A DNA stretch of 64,000 nt from JBKECA01 sp047973435 (GCA_047973435.1 JBKECA010000187.1:1-64000), one strand, 5' to 3'; counted from the first letter of the stretch, positions 54,401 through 62,934 are shown. Made by a program: numbers and translations. The notes: a model not told the origin generated them from the sequence alone.

Positions 54401-54488
54401 ATATCCCGCACGCGGCCAATGTTGATACGTTTTGCCTCGCGGGGCATAAACGTCGGAATTGTCTCACTCGCTGCCGCGGGCAGTATAA
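54401..54488 (-). repeat. Dispersed 80-90 bp repeat, copy 9
   Basis: A complete minus-strand copy with TATACTGCCCGCGGCAGCGA at one end and GGCCGCGTGCGGGATAT at the other, core ATGCCCCGCGAGGCAAAACG. Read on the minus strand it gives LPAASETIPTFMPREAKRIN-like text, with IGRVR at the end. Confidence 0.9.
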
Positions 54489-54606
54489 CTTCAGCGTGCC
54501 GGTTGCTCGGAATAAAGACCCCGGTTTAAACGACGCAGCCGTGCGAACCCTCATTCGCACGGCCAGTCGTGTTAGGGAAACAGGGACTCCGAGGAGTCCG
54601 GCGGCC

Positions 54607-54767
54607 GATCTTTCTCAGGGATCAGCCAATGCCCTTTCTCAAGGGGCCTGTCTTGTTGGGGGCCTGTTTTCACGGGGCCTCCCTTGATGGAGGCCTGTTC
54701 TCAGGAGGCCTCCGATTTGGAGACCCTTTCTCAAGGGGTCTCGTCCCCCCCTCCGTAAAGGGGTGGC
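54607..54767 (+). repeat. Local array of short GGCC/CTC hairpin units
   Basis: A run of similar units built on TTCTCA, GGGGCCT and GGAGGCC. Individual hairpins include GGCCTCC-CTTGAT-GGAGGCC and GAGACCC-TTTCTCAA-GGGGTCTC, plus CCCTTTCTCAAGGG. The units are not exact tandem copies but clearly share a theme, unlike anything else in the window. Confidence 0.6.
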
Positions 54768-54953
54768 GTGTCTCCTCTCCGGAACCGTCTGACAGCGTTC
54801 TCAGGTTGGGTTCCACTCTCATTCACCGGGAAATCGGTATGGCAACCTGCGTGCCATTGAGCCAGCAGACAGCGGGACAGAACTCTCGATCAGCGATGTA
54901 ACATCTTCTCGCCAAGGCAGTTCCGAAGTTTCATGCTGTGGCATTTCCAACAG

Positions 54954-54983
54954 GCAAGACAGCTGCGCCCCCCGCTGTCTTGC
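54954..54983. terminator. Strong isolated hairpin
   Basis: A perfect 10-base stem GCAAGACAGC/GCTGTCTTGC with loop TGCGCCCCCC. No T tract follows on either strand. It may end transcription by another route or be a structural element; it is far from the nearest gene ends (54178 and 55536). Confidence 0.45.
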
Positions 54984-55535
54984 AAGACTTACATCGTTAC
55001 CCACACCTGATTTGAAAGTTTGTCAGTGCATCGCTCCGCCATTGCGGCCGGGGCCGGAACCGTCTGTTGCATTGCCCAACGATGGCCATCGCGAAAAGGA
55101 TGGCGATCGCAAAGCGGAAGCCGCCCCCCAATACCTGGTTTCTCGGTTGGACTGCCTGGCACCCGAACGCTCCAAGAGGCAGATACCAGGTCTTTGTGAT
55201 TGAGCTTCCATCGCGGGTGAAGCAAATCATCAGACAGGGAAGGAAACAGAACTCGACGACAAGCCATTTGCAGAAGGGATGACACCTTCCCGCCGACCCT
55301 TGTGGTCTTCTTCCCTTTGTGCCAACGATCGAGTTCTCATTTTGCCAACCATCAAGAGGTCCGTCTGGATCGGCCCGCGTCGGCAATCAGGACGGCGGAC
55401 CACGACCAGACCGCCGCGCGAAGTGTTCCGGCCCGTCGATTCGAGGGATGGCGGGAACAGGAGGACCGAGGGAGTCACCGCCGCGACTCCCCCCCCGTAG
55501 ACGGTCTTTTGGACTCCGCCGGGTGGCGAAAACGA

Positions 55536-56228
55536 TTACTCGCGAGGGAGGCAACTCAGGGCTTTGTCGCTCCCGACAAGCACGAGAATGTCATCCCGCT
55601 GTACGAGTTCGTCCGCTTTGGGAACACGAAGCTCATAGACAGGGGCTGGGCTCGCCTCAGGCGGCGAGTCTTCTGGTATCGGTTTGGGGCGTCGGATAAT
55701 CAGCAGGTTGACGTCGTACGCCTGACGCAGAGCCAAGTGCCGCAGCGACTTCCCGATGAATGCCTCCGGTGCCCGCAGCTCGATCAGCGAGTAGCCATCG
55801 GCAACATGAAAGGCGTCCAACAATTGCGGATTGGCGATCCGCCGGGCCAGGTCGAGTCCGGCCTCGTGCTCGGGCTGAATGACCTGATGGGCACCAATCT
55901 GCCGGAAGATCTCTGCATGGAACTGGGTCTGAGCGCGACAGATCACCTGCGGGACGTTGAGTTGCCTCAGCAGCACGGTGGTGAGCAGCGCGGCTTCAAA
56001 GTTCTCGCCAATCGAGACCACGCCGACATCAACCTGATCAATGTCCTGGCTAATGAGTGCCTGCTTGTCGGTCGCATCCAGTCGCACCGCAACGTCGACA
56101 TCGTCGGCCAGTTCCGAAACCAGCTGGCCGTTGCGGTCGATCGCAATGACCTGCACCCCGCTCGTGGCGAGCGTTCGCGCCAACGCCGTACCAAAGCGTC
56201 CGAGTCCAATCACAGCCACTTTCTGCAT
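55536..56228 (-). CDS. TrkA/KtrA-type regulatory protein of a potassium channel
   Basis: A 230-residue cytoplasmic protein. Residues 1-125 are an RCK N-terminal (TrkA-N) Rossmann domain: QKVAVIGLGRFGTALARTLA with the GxGxxG dinucleotide motif, then VIAIDRNGQLVSELADDVDV, DATDKQALISQDIDQVDVGV and the VVSIGENFEAALLTTVLLRQ block. A TrkA-C domain occupies about 140-228, split by a short Pro/Glu-rich insert (KPIPEDSPPEASPAPV), ending KADELVQRDDILVLVGSDKA. Such proteins gate a membrane K+ transporter by binding NAD(H) or ATP/ADP. The membrane partner is not in the window. The start ATG gives MQKVAVIG with GGGAGAT upstream; the longer frame is unlikely. Confidence 0.92.
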   Translation of the reverse strand: MQKVAVIGLGRFGTALARTLATSGVQVIAIDRNGQLVSELADDVDVAVRLDATDKQALISQDIDQVDVGVVSIGENFEAALLTTVLLRQLNVPQVICRAQTQFHAEIFRQIGAHQVIQPEHEAGLDLARRIANPQLLDAFHVADGYSLIELRAPEAFIGKSLRHLALRQAYDVNLLIIRRPKPIPEDSPPEASPAPVYELRVPKADELVQRDDILVLVGSDKALSCLPRE

Positions 56229-56531
56229 CACCCAATCTCCCGCGACAAACCGTTTGCTGTTGCCTGCCAACCGACAGCGAAACGGTAAGTGAGTCGCCTC
56301 GGGCTGCCAAGAGAAGCGGGCGAGATTGACGGGGGGAGACGAGTTGAGAACCAATCACGGCACGGGTTGGAAGCCAATCACGGCACGGGTCAAATCGGTA
56401 TCGACGTGACTCGGGGAGTTGGCGAGAATTCGGTGAATGGCGGATTTCAGGCAGTTGACGCGGAACGGTCAATCTCCGCATCCTTCGCCTCGATGGAATA
56501 CTCAGGCCAACGCTGACAGGAACGAACTTGT
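56229..56531. other. Divergent promoter region with a short direct repeat
   Basis: About 300 bases between the TrkA-type gene (minus) and the DedA gene (plus). A 17-base direct repeat, CCAATCACGGCACGGGT, occurs at 56351-56367 and 56374-56390. It could be operator-like, or chance duplication. No gene is supported. Confidence 0.45.
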
Positions 56532-57215
56532 ATGGAGACGCTGCGTTACTTGCTCGACCTGGTGCTGCATCTCAACGACCACCTGGGACCGTTCATCGCC
56601 GAGTACGGCGCATGGACTTACGGACTCCTGTTTCTGATCATTTTTTGCGAAACGGGACTTGTGGTCACGCCGTTCCTGCCGGGCGACTCCCTGCTGTTCG
56701 CGGCAGGGGCCTTCGCGGCGCAGGGGGCACTCTCGCTTCCCGTGCTGCTGGTCTTGCTCGTGATTGCGGCCATCCTTGGCGATTCCGTGAACTACTCGAT
56801 CGGGCAATTCTTCGGTAATCGTCTCCTGTCGATGAAGCGCCAGATCATCAAGCCGGCCCACCTGGACCGGACGCGGCAATTCTTTGAGGATTACGGGGCG
56901 AAGACGATCGTCATTGCCCGGTTCGTGCCGATCGTCCGCACGCTCGCGCCGTTCGTCGCCGGCCTGGGCACGATGAAGTACCGCAAATTCATGACCTACA
57001 ATGTCGTCGGAGCCCTGTTGTGGGTCGTCATCTGCACCACGGCCGGGTACTTCGTTGGCAACTTCGAGTTCGTCAAGAAGAACTTCTCCGTCGTCATTCT
57101 GGGGGTCATCGCCCTGTCGCTGATGCCGGCTGTATTTGAATTCTGGCGTCATCGCCGCGGAAAGCCGGATGCCAAGCAGGCGGCGGCGACCGAGGCGGTG
57201 ACAGATGCCAGTTGA
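56532..57215 (+). CDS. DedA family (SNARE-associated/VTT) membrane protein
   Basis: A 227-residue inner-membrane protein of the DedA family, implicated in membrane lipid (undecaprenyl phosphate or phospholipid) translocation. Diagnostic blocks: FIAEYGAWTYGLLFLIIFCE followed by TGLVVTPFLPGDSLLFAAGA, GDSVNYSIGQFFGNRLL, then FFEDYGAKTIVIARFVPIVR and TLAPFVAGLGTMKYRKFMTY. The Arg in IARFVPIVRT and the PGDSLLF Asp are the conserved functional residues. A C-terminal span (VVGALLWVVICTTAGYFVG) is followed by another and a short basic tail. The start ATG gives METLRYLLDL; AGGAACG lies nearby. It converges on the 4Fe-4S gene. Confidence 0.95.
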   Translation: METLRYLLDLVLHLNDHLGPFIAEYGAWTYGLLFLIIFCETGLVVTPFLPGDSLLFAAGAFAAQGALSLPVLLVLLVIAAILGDSVNYSIGQFFGNRLLSMKRQIIKPAHLDRTRQFFEDYGAKTIVIARFVPIVRTLAPFVAGLGTMKYRKFMTYNVVGALLWVVICTTAGYFVGNFEFVKKNFSVVILGVIALSLMPAVFEFWRHRRGKPDAKQAAATEAVTDAS

Positions 57216-57239
57216 TGCGGACGCCTGCGGCCGGCACGC

Positions 57240-58352
57240 TCAGGCGTCCAGTGCGTCGAGGCCGTCCATCAGGTCGTCGAGTTCATCCCGCGGGGCCACG
57301 GCGGTGCCACATTGTCGCTTGGGGATGCCGACCTCCATGCCGACGGCGTGGCGACCCTCTTTGACCAGTTCCGCATCCCGCTCGGCCACGGCCAGTTCCA
57401 ACGCATCCTTGCCGGTGCCGCCGAACAGTTCCGACAGGTCGATCTTGAGACCCGCTACTTCGCCGGCGGCACCGGCAATGGCGGGAGTCTTGTGCTGCGG
57501 AAACAGGATCGCATTTTCCGGGCAGACGCGACTGCAGGCGGGACAGCCCTTCTTGCAGTTGTCCTGCGCCTCCACCAGGATACGGTCGAGCGTGTCGACG
57601 CCGTACACCCCGAACAGGCAGAAGTCGATGCACTCCATGCAGTTTGTGCAGCGGCTGTAGTCGATGACGGGATACCAGCGTCGCTCTGCGGTCTGGCTGG
57701 TAAAGTCTTGCAGCTGGCCCGGTGCGGCGTCCGGCATCTGCGGCTGACCTTCTCCGACAGGGCTGGCCGGCGGAACTGGGTTCGGGTATCCATTCGTTCC
57801 GTTTCGCCGTTCTGATGTTGGCACGATCGGCAACGGGTCCAGGTAACGCTCCATCTGCGGGGCCGACGGGCTTCCTTCAATCCAGCCCAGCAGATTGACC
57901 AGTGACTGAGAGTTCTCCTGGCGAATGCGACGAATCTCGTCGATGTACTCCGTCGGGTTGGGGGTGGTTCTCAGGTCCAGGCAGTAAATGCGCCGGTCAG
58001 GAACGTCAACGGACCCAATCCCCTGGGAATCCTGCAGTTCTTCCAATTCGTCCTCGTCCACGTCGTCGGGCTCCAGCAGCGACAGCCCCTCCTGTCCGCG
58101 GATTTCCTGTCGATCGAGCACCCAGCGCAAGGCACGCGGATACATCCAACCCAGCACGACCAGATTTCCGGGAACAGAGCGGAGAAACAGAGTCCCCGTG
58201 TGGTCGGACGACAGATCGTACAGGTGTGGCACAACGGATACATCGATCCCCGCCTCCATTATCAGCCTGGCGGCCAACTCTTCTTCGAGCTGCCGCTTGC
58301 CCGGGTTCTTCCCCTGGGCCTGAGAGATAACGACGGTCAGTTTGGATGCCAT
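57240..58352 (-). CDS. Ferredoxin-like 4Fe-4S protein with unknown N-terminal domain
   Basis: A 370-residue cytoplasmic protein. Residues 1-210 are of unrecognised fold (LTVVISQAQGKNPGKRQLEE, LYDLSSDHTGTLFLRSVPGN, LDLRTTPNPTEYIDEIRRIR). Residues about 225-290 hold two [4Fe-4S] ligand sets: RCTNCMECIDFCLFGVYG (CxxCxxCxxxC) and CKKGCPACSRVCPENAILFP, with C-x3-C-x2-C-x3-CP spacing. The last 60 residues are acidic and helical. The N-terminal spacing suggests an ATP-independent electron-transfer or redox protein; I do not know its partner. The start ATG gives MASKLTVVIS. No adjacent oxidoreductase gene is present, so the context gives no hint. Confidence 0.82.
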   Translation of the reverse strand: MASKLTVVISQAQGKNPGKRQLEEELAARLIMEAGIDVSVVPHLYDLSSDHTGTLFLRSVPGNLVVLGWMYPRALRWVLDRQEIRGQEGLSLLEPDDVDEDELEELQDSQGIGSVDVPDRRIYCLDLRTTPNPTEYIDEIRRIRQENSQSLVNLLGWIEGSPSAPQMERYLDPLPIVPTSERRNGTNGYPNPVPPASPVGEGQPQMPDAAPGQLQDFTSQTAERRWYPVIDYSRCTNCMECIDFCLFGVYGVDTLDRILVEAQDNCKKGCPACSRVCPENAILFPQHKTPAIAGAAGEVAGLKIDLSELFGGTGKDALELAVAERDAELVKEGRHAVGMEVGIPKRQCGTAVAPRDELDDLMDGLDALDA

Positions 58353-58388
58353 TGACGAACGCCAGCCTTGCCGGTCTGCGAGAATGTC

Positions 58389-58473
58389 GGTGCCCGCGGC
58401 ATCGCATGGATTGATTCAGACGATTTTGCCCCGCGAGGCAGCAACGTCTCATCGATGATCACGGGCGGTATAT
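58389..58473 (+). repeat. Dispersed 80-90 bp repeat, copy 10
   Basis: A plus-strand copy with GTGCCCGCGGCATCG left end, TTTTGCCCCGCGAGGCAGCAACG core and ACGGGCGGTATATT right end. The right half is degraded and a TGA interrupts the shared peptide after REAATSHR, so this copy is not open throughout. Confidence 0.75.
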
Positions 58474-58665
58474 TTTTCGGGTGGTTTACCGCCTGCCCCA
58501 ATCAGCACCAGCGATCTTCACCGATTCCGGCAGTCAGGGCAAGGACCGGCATGGAATTGGGCGGAGTGCCGCCTTTGATCAAGCGGGGTCGGCGATCCGC
58601 CGCGAAACGTTGTCCGGCACCGTCCAGGCCCCTTCCCGGACGCTGCAGCGCGTTATTCGACATGG

Positions 58666-58713
58666 GCACGTCTTGCGGTCAAGCAACCGGCACGTCTTGC
58701 GGTCAAGCAACCG
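58666..58713 (+). repeat. 24-base tandem duplication
   Basis: The unit GCACGTCTTGCGGTCAAGCA plus ACCG occurs twice without a change. A further GACGT starts a partial third unit. TCAAGCAACCGG also occurs at 47331-47342. Confidence 0.85.
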
Positions 58714-58730
58714 GGACGTTGGTCTGCGGT

Positions 58731-58817
58731 AATACTGCCCGCGGCAGAGAGTGAAATGATTCGGACGTTAAAGCACCGCGAGGCGAAACGTATCAACATT
58801 GACCGCGTGCGGTATAT
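58731..58817 (+). repeat. Dispersed 80-90 bp repeat, copy 11
   Basis: A near-consensus plus-strand copy: AATACTGCCCGCGGCAGAGA left end, AAGCACCGCGAGGCGAAACG core, GACCGCGTGCGGTATATA right end. It reads LPAAESEMIRTLKHREAKRI, then NIDRVRYI. Confidence 0.92.
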
Positions 58818-59165
58818 ACCGTCGGTCGCGTCCGCAGCGGGACCACACCACGGCTTGAAACGGGTGTGGTTCATCGCATCCGCGATGTTGCCACAATTCA
58901 CCACTCTGAACTGCTCCGCGCAGGCCGATCCAGGTGGTCGGACAATCCGGAATTGACCTGTTTCGCAATCTTGCCGTAGCCTCCGCGGCCGGCTGTCGCC
59001 CGGTACGTGGTAGGTTTGACCGATTCCACGCGTTTCCGCGGGAGGTCATTGGCGACGAACTGGCCACTGCTCGATGTGGTGCCATCCGTAGCCGCGTTGA
59101 GGCGAGCCATCATCTGTCAGTCCGAGTCGCGGCAGACTTTCTGACTGACATCTGCGGAGCTGAAC

Positions 59166-61028
59166 ATGTGCGGAATTGTTGGATACGTCGGGCACAAGAA
59201 CGCCAGCGACTTTCTGCTGGAAGGGCTGTTTCGGCTGGAATACCGGGGATACGACAGCGCGGGCGTGGCGGTTCGGCAAAACGGCGCCATCCAGGTTCGT
59301 AAAAAGGCCGGGCGCGTTAAAGAGCTGGCGGGCCTGCTGGACGAACAACCCGTGACCGGTCCCATGGGCATCGGCCATACTCGCTGGGCCACGCATGGTG
59401 GCGTTACCGATACGAACTCGCATCCCCACATTGGGGGGAATGGGTCGGTCGTGCTGGTTCACAACGGCGTGATCGAAAACCACGCGACGTTACGAACTCA
59501 GCTGCAGGGCCTGGGCTACGTTTTTCGATCGGAAACCGACACCGAAACAGTCGCCCATCTGATCGCCCACCACCTGGAAGAGCAGATTAAACTGGGCGAG
59601 GACCCGGAGTCGTCCGCAACCTGCCTGAAGGCGATTGAGATTTCGCTGCGAAAGCTGAAGGGGACGTACGGTCTGGTGGTGATGTTCGATCACATTCCCG
59701 ACCTGCTGATTGCGGCCCGCAACGGCAGCCCGCTGGTGATCGGCGTCGGCGACGGCGAGTACTTTGTCGCGAGCGATGCCCAGCCTTTGTCCGGGCATAC
59801 GTCGGAAGTGGTCTATCTGGCGGACAACGAAATCGCGGTGCTGACTCCGAGCGACTTCGAACTGCTGCACCGCGAAACAGGCAAGCTTGCGCCGTCGATT
59901 CAGACGATCGATCAGGTCTCGATGGAATCGGAACTGGGAGACTTCGCGCACTACATGCTGAAGGAGATCTTCGAGCAGCCGCAAACCATCGAGAACGCCC
60001 TCCGCGGCCGTCTGTTCGACGAAGAAGCCACGGCCCACTTTGGTGGCCTGAATCTGACCGCCGCCCAACTGCGCCGAATTGACCGCGTGGTGCTGACGGC
60101 CTGCGGCACCAGCTGGCACGCGGGGCTTGTGGGCGAATATCTGATCGAGGAATTCGCCCGGCTGCCGGTGGAAGTCGAGTACGCTTCCGAGCTGCGCTAT
60201 CGCAATCCGCCGCTGACGGATCGGACAATGGTTTTTGCGATTACGCAAAGCGGCGAGACGGCCGACACGCTGGCAGCGATGCGCGAATGCAAGCGGAAGG
60301 GGCTGCCATCGCTGGCGCTCTGCAACGTGGTGGGATCAACAATCGCTCGCGAAGCGGACGGTGGTGTTTACCTGCATGCCGGCCCGGAAGTTGGCGTGGC
60401 CTCAACCAAGGCGTTTACCTCGCAGGTAACGGTGCTCACGCTGCTGGCACTCCACTTTGGCCGACTGCGTGACCTCTCCTACAGTGCAGGCAAGCGAGTC
60501 ATCAAGCACCTCCGGGCCATGCCAGAAACGGTCGCCCGCACGCTGGCCTGCAATGACGCGGTGGAAGAAATCGCGGCCAAGTACACCAACTTCCGCAACT
60601 TCCTGTACCTCGGCCGGTTGTACAACTTCCCGGTCGCGCTGGAAGGAGCGCTCAAACTCAAGGAGCTCAGCTACATCCATGCGGAAGGCTATCCTGCCGC
60701 GGAGATGAAACATGGACCGATCGCTTTGATTGACGAGCAGACCCCGTCGGTCTTTGTGGTGCCCAAGTGCGGCATCTATCCGAAGGTGATCAGCAACATG
60801 GAGGAGGTCCGCGCCCGAAAGGGCAAGGTCATCGCCATTGCCTGCGAAGGAGATGACCGCGTGGCCGAACTGGCGGACGACGTGATCTACATCCCCGACG
60901 TCGAAGAGTATCTGCAGCCGATCGTTACTTCGATCCCCCTGCAGTTGCTGGCGTACCACATTGCCGTCAAAAAGGGCTGCAATGTCGACCGCCCCCGCAA
61001 CCTCGCGAAAAGTGTGACGGTCGAATAA
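59166..61028 (+). CDS. glmS: Glutamine--fructose-6-phosphate aminotransferase (isomerizing)
   Basis: Makes glucosamine 6-phosphate from fructose 6-phosphate and glutamine, the entry step to peptidoglycan and lipopolysaccharide amino sugars; cytoplasmic. The 620-residue product has the full length. The N-terminal Ntn glutaminase begins MCGIVGYVG, with Cys2 as the nucleophile after Met removal, then HTRWATHGGVTDTNSHPH and VLVHNGVIENH. Two SIS domains follow: VVLTACGTSWHAGLVGEYLI, ITQSGETADTLAAMRECKRK, EVGVASTKAFTSQVTVL and the C-terminal EGALKLKELSYIHAEGYPAA, MKHGPIALID, ending NVDRPRNLAKSVTVE, the family terminus. The start ATG is fixed by the Cys2 requirement. It stands alone, downstream of a repeat-filled region. 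Confidence 0.98.
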   Translation: MCGIVGYVGHKNASDFLLEGLFRLEYRGYDSAGVAVRQNGAIQVRKKAGRVKELAGLLDEQPVTGPMGIGHTRWATHGGVTDTNSHPHIGGNGSVVLVHNGVIENHATLRTQLQGLGYVFRSETDTETVAHLIAHHLEEQIKLGEDPESSATCLKAIEISLRKLKGTYGLVVMFDHIPDLLIAARNGSPLVIGVGDGEYFVASDAQPLSGHTSEVVYLADNEIAVLTPSDFELLHRETGKLAPSIQTIDQVSMESELGDFAHYMLKEIFEQPQTIENALRGRLFDEEATAHFGGLNLTAAQLRRIDRVVLTACGTSWHAGLVGEYLIEEFARLPVEVEYASELRYRNPPLTDRTMVFAITQSGETADTLAAMRECKRKGLPSLALCNVVGSTIAREADGGVYLHAGPEVGVASTKAFTSQVTVLTLLALHFGRLRDLSYSAGKRVIKHLRAMPETVARTLACNDAVEEIAAKYTNFRNFLYLGRLYNFPVALEGALKLKELSYIHAEGYPAAEMKHGPIALIDEQTPSVFVVPKCGIYPKVISNMEEVRARKGKVIAIACEGDDRVAELADDVIYIPDVEEYLQPIVTSIPLQLLAYHIAVKKGCNVDRPRNLAKSVTVE

Positions 61029-61136
61029 CGAGGTCGCCATCTGGCGCCAACCGGTGCCAACTGGCTGACGACGTCTGGTCAGGATCTCAGGAACGGCCTG
61101 CGCCGTTGCTGGCTGGCGCTGCACTCGGATCGCCTC

Positions 61137-62885
61137 TCAGCCGATGGCGTCCAGCACCGGGTCCAGGCCGAGGGCTTCGGTGGCGCGGACCAGTTCGCGG
61201 TCGAATTGCATGAGGTCCTGCCGCTGTTGATGGTGCTCGGCCTCGACATGTCTCTGTGCCGAGCGGAGCTGCGAGGCGATTCTGGTGGCATCGGCCGCAT
61301 GGGCGAGCGTGCGGCCGATACGATCCGCTTCAACGTGTCCAAACGCGGTCGTCAGAATCTCATCTTCCGTCGACAGGAACTGACGGTAGGTACCGGGATC
61401 GCCCTGACGGCCGCAGCGGCCTTCAAGCTGGCGATCGATGCGCGCCGCCGAGTGCAGTTCGGTGGCGATGACATGCAGTCCGCCAGCCTGGTGGACCTCG
61501 GTGGAGAGATGTATGTCCGTGCCACGACCCGCCATGTTGGTGGCAATCGTCACCCGACCGGCAGCGCCCGCTTGTGCGACGATTTCGGCTTCGACCTCAG
61601 GATTGAGCGCATTGAGCACGACATGCTCGACATCCTGGCTGGCAAAATGGTCGCTGAGTCGCTGTGAGGCGGCGATGGTCGGCGTTCCAATCAGGACCGC
61701 GCGACAGCGTTCCCGCATTTGCAACGCCTCGGCAACGATCGCCTGCTCCTTCTCCTCCCGAGTGGTAAAGACGGCATTCGTCCAGCGCTCACGACGCAGC
61801 GGGCGATGCGTGGGAATCGGCACAACCCCAACGCCGTAGCTGCTGCGGAATTCCCGGGCAGCCTCGCGGGCGGTGCCGGTCATGCCGGCGATGTGGGGAA
61901 ACCGACAGACAAACTCCTGCATGGTGATGCGGGCCAGGTGACCGGTTTCGACGGTCAGCGGCACACGCTCCCGGGCCTCGATTGCCTGGTGCAGGCCGTC
62001 GTTCCAGGTGCGTCCCGGCTGGATGCGGCCGGTGTACTCATCGACGATCTGAACATGGCCGTCACGGACGACGTAGTGGCGATCGCGCTGAAACCGATGG
62101 GCGACGTAAAGGGCGCGTTCGAGAGCGTGATGGATTTCCGTCAGACCCAGGGACGCCATTGTCGAAGGCATTGTCCAGCCGCGCACCTGAGCGCGTCCCG
62201 CGCGCGTGAGTGCGGGCCATGTGGAAAAGCGGTCCCGCTGAAAGTGACTCCCCTCACGCAGCTCCGGGGCGACCTCGGCCGCCCAGAGATAGCAGGCTTC
62301 CTGCGCGGCGTCGGCGCGATCGAGTGATCCTGAGAGAATCAGCGGTGTGCGGGCCTCGTCGATCAGTAAGCTGTCGGCCTCGTCCAGCAGCAGGAACCCG
62401 GAATCCCGCTGGACACGAATCGGCCCGCTGGCAAGCATCGCCAGACGGGAATTGTGGCGCCGGCGAGACTCCAGTCGATCCCGCAGGAAGTCGAACCCGA
62501 ATTCCCGTGCCGTGCCGTAGGTCACATCGCAGCCATAGGCGGCAGCGCGGTCGGGACGGGATTGCCCCGACTGAACACAACCGACGCTCAGCCCCAGTGC
62601 CAGATAGGCCGCGCGCATCAGGTCGGCATCGCGCTGAGCCAAGTAATCGTTGGCCGTCGCAATCAGAACGGGACGACCTTGAATCGCCTGCAGGTACGCT
62701 GGCAGCAGAGCGGTGAGTGTTTTGCCTTCTCCGGTGGCCATTTCAATGATGCGCCCCCGATGCATCTCGAGGCCGCCCCGGATCTGGACGTCATACGGGC
62801 GCAGACCCAGGGTTGCCGACGCCGCCTCGCGGACGCGGTCGCACTCGGACTTCAATCGTGAGCGGAAAAGGGACATGCGTTGCAA
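61137..62885 (-). CDS. Short SecA-like translocase ATPase lacking the C-terminal domains
   Basis: A 582-residue SecA homologue, against about 900 or more for canonical SecA. Nucleotide-binding domain 1 is intact: GLEMHRGRIIEMATGEGKTL (Walker A about 50-57), VLIATANDYLAQRDADLM, then LLLDEADSLLIDEARTPLIL (Walker B and the signature). The cross-linking region is shortened. NBD2 keeps ITMQEFVCRFPHIAGMTGTA, VTIATNMAGRGTDIHLS and GRCGRQGDPGTYRQFLSTED. The chain then ends early inside the helical scaffold (RSAQRHVEAEHHQQRQDLMQ), so the wing domain and zinc tail are missing. ATPase motifs look functional. It may be a SecA2-like accessory motor or another helicase-like role. No SecY-type gene is nearby. 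It lies downstream of the Nramp gene on the same strand with about 50 bases between. Confidence 0.88.
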   Translation of the reverse strand: MQRMSLFRSRLKSECDRVREAASATLGLRPYDVQIRGGLEMHRGRIIEMATGEGKTLTALLPAYLQAIQGRPVLIATANDYLAQRDADLMRAAYLALGLSVGCVQSGQSRPDRAAAYGCDVTYGTAREFGFDFLRDRLESRRRHNSRLAMLASGPIRVQRDSGFLLLDEADSLLIDEARTPLILSGSLDRADAAQEACYLWAAEVAPELREGSHFQRDRFSTWPALTRAGRAQVRGWTMPSTMASLGLTEIHHALERALYVAHRFQRDRHYVVRDGHVQIVDEYTGRIQPGRTWNDGLHQAIEARERVPLTVETGHLARITMQEFVCRFPHIAGMTGTAREAAREFRSSYGVGVVPIPTHRPLRRERWTNAVFTTREEKEQAIVAEALQMRERCRAVLIGTPTIAASQRLSDHFASQDVEHVVLNALNPEVEAEIVAQAGAAGRVTIATNMAGRGTDIHLSTEVHQAGGLHVIATELHSAARIDRQLEGRCGRQGDPGTYRQFLSTEDEILTTAFGHVEADRIGRTLAHAADATRIASQLRSAQRHVEAEHHQQRQDLMQFDRELVRATEALGLDPVLDAIG

Positions 62886-62934
62886 CAGCCATCGCGACGG
62901 ACAACGGGCCGGCGCGAAAACCGGGGCAGTGGCT

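Larger units (their letters stand above)
54179..55535. other. Long intergenic region with repeats and hairpins
   Basis: About 1.36 kb without a supported gene. It contains repeat copy 9 (54401-54488), an array of GGCC-rich hairpins (54607-54767), and a strong hairpin (54954-54983). Its right end holds short Arg/Ser/Thr-rich frames on both strands that lack motifs. Confidence 0.5.
58353..59165. other. Repeat-containing intergenic region upstream of glmS
   Basis: About 810 bases with two dispersed repeat copies (58389-58473 and 58731-58817) and a 24-base tandem duplication (58666-58713). The glmS promoter must lie in the right part. I saw no glmS ribozyme-like sequence; those are known mainly from Firmicutes. 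Confidence 0.55.

Noticed and set aside
54607..54767. CRISPR array
   Set aside because: Units are short, imperfect and not separated by equal unique spacers, and no cas gene is near.
58353..59165. A glmS ribozyme or riboswitch upstream of glmS
   Set aside because: I found no sequence resembling the known ribozyme core, and the region is mostly explained by repeats.
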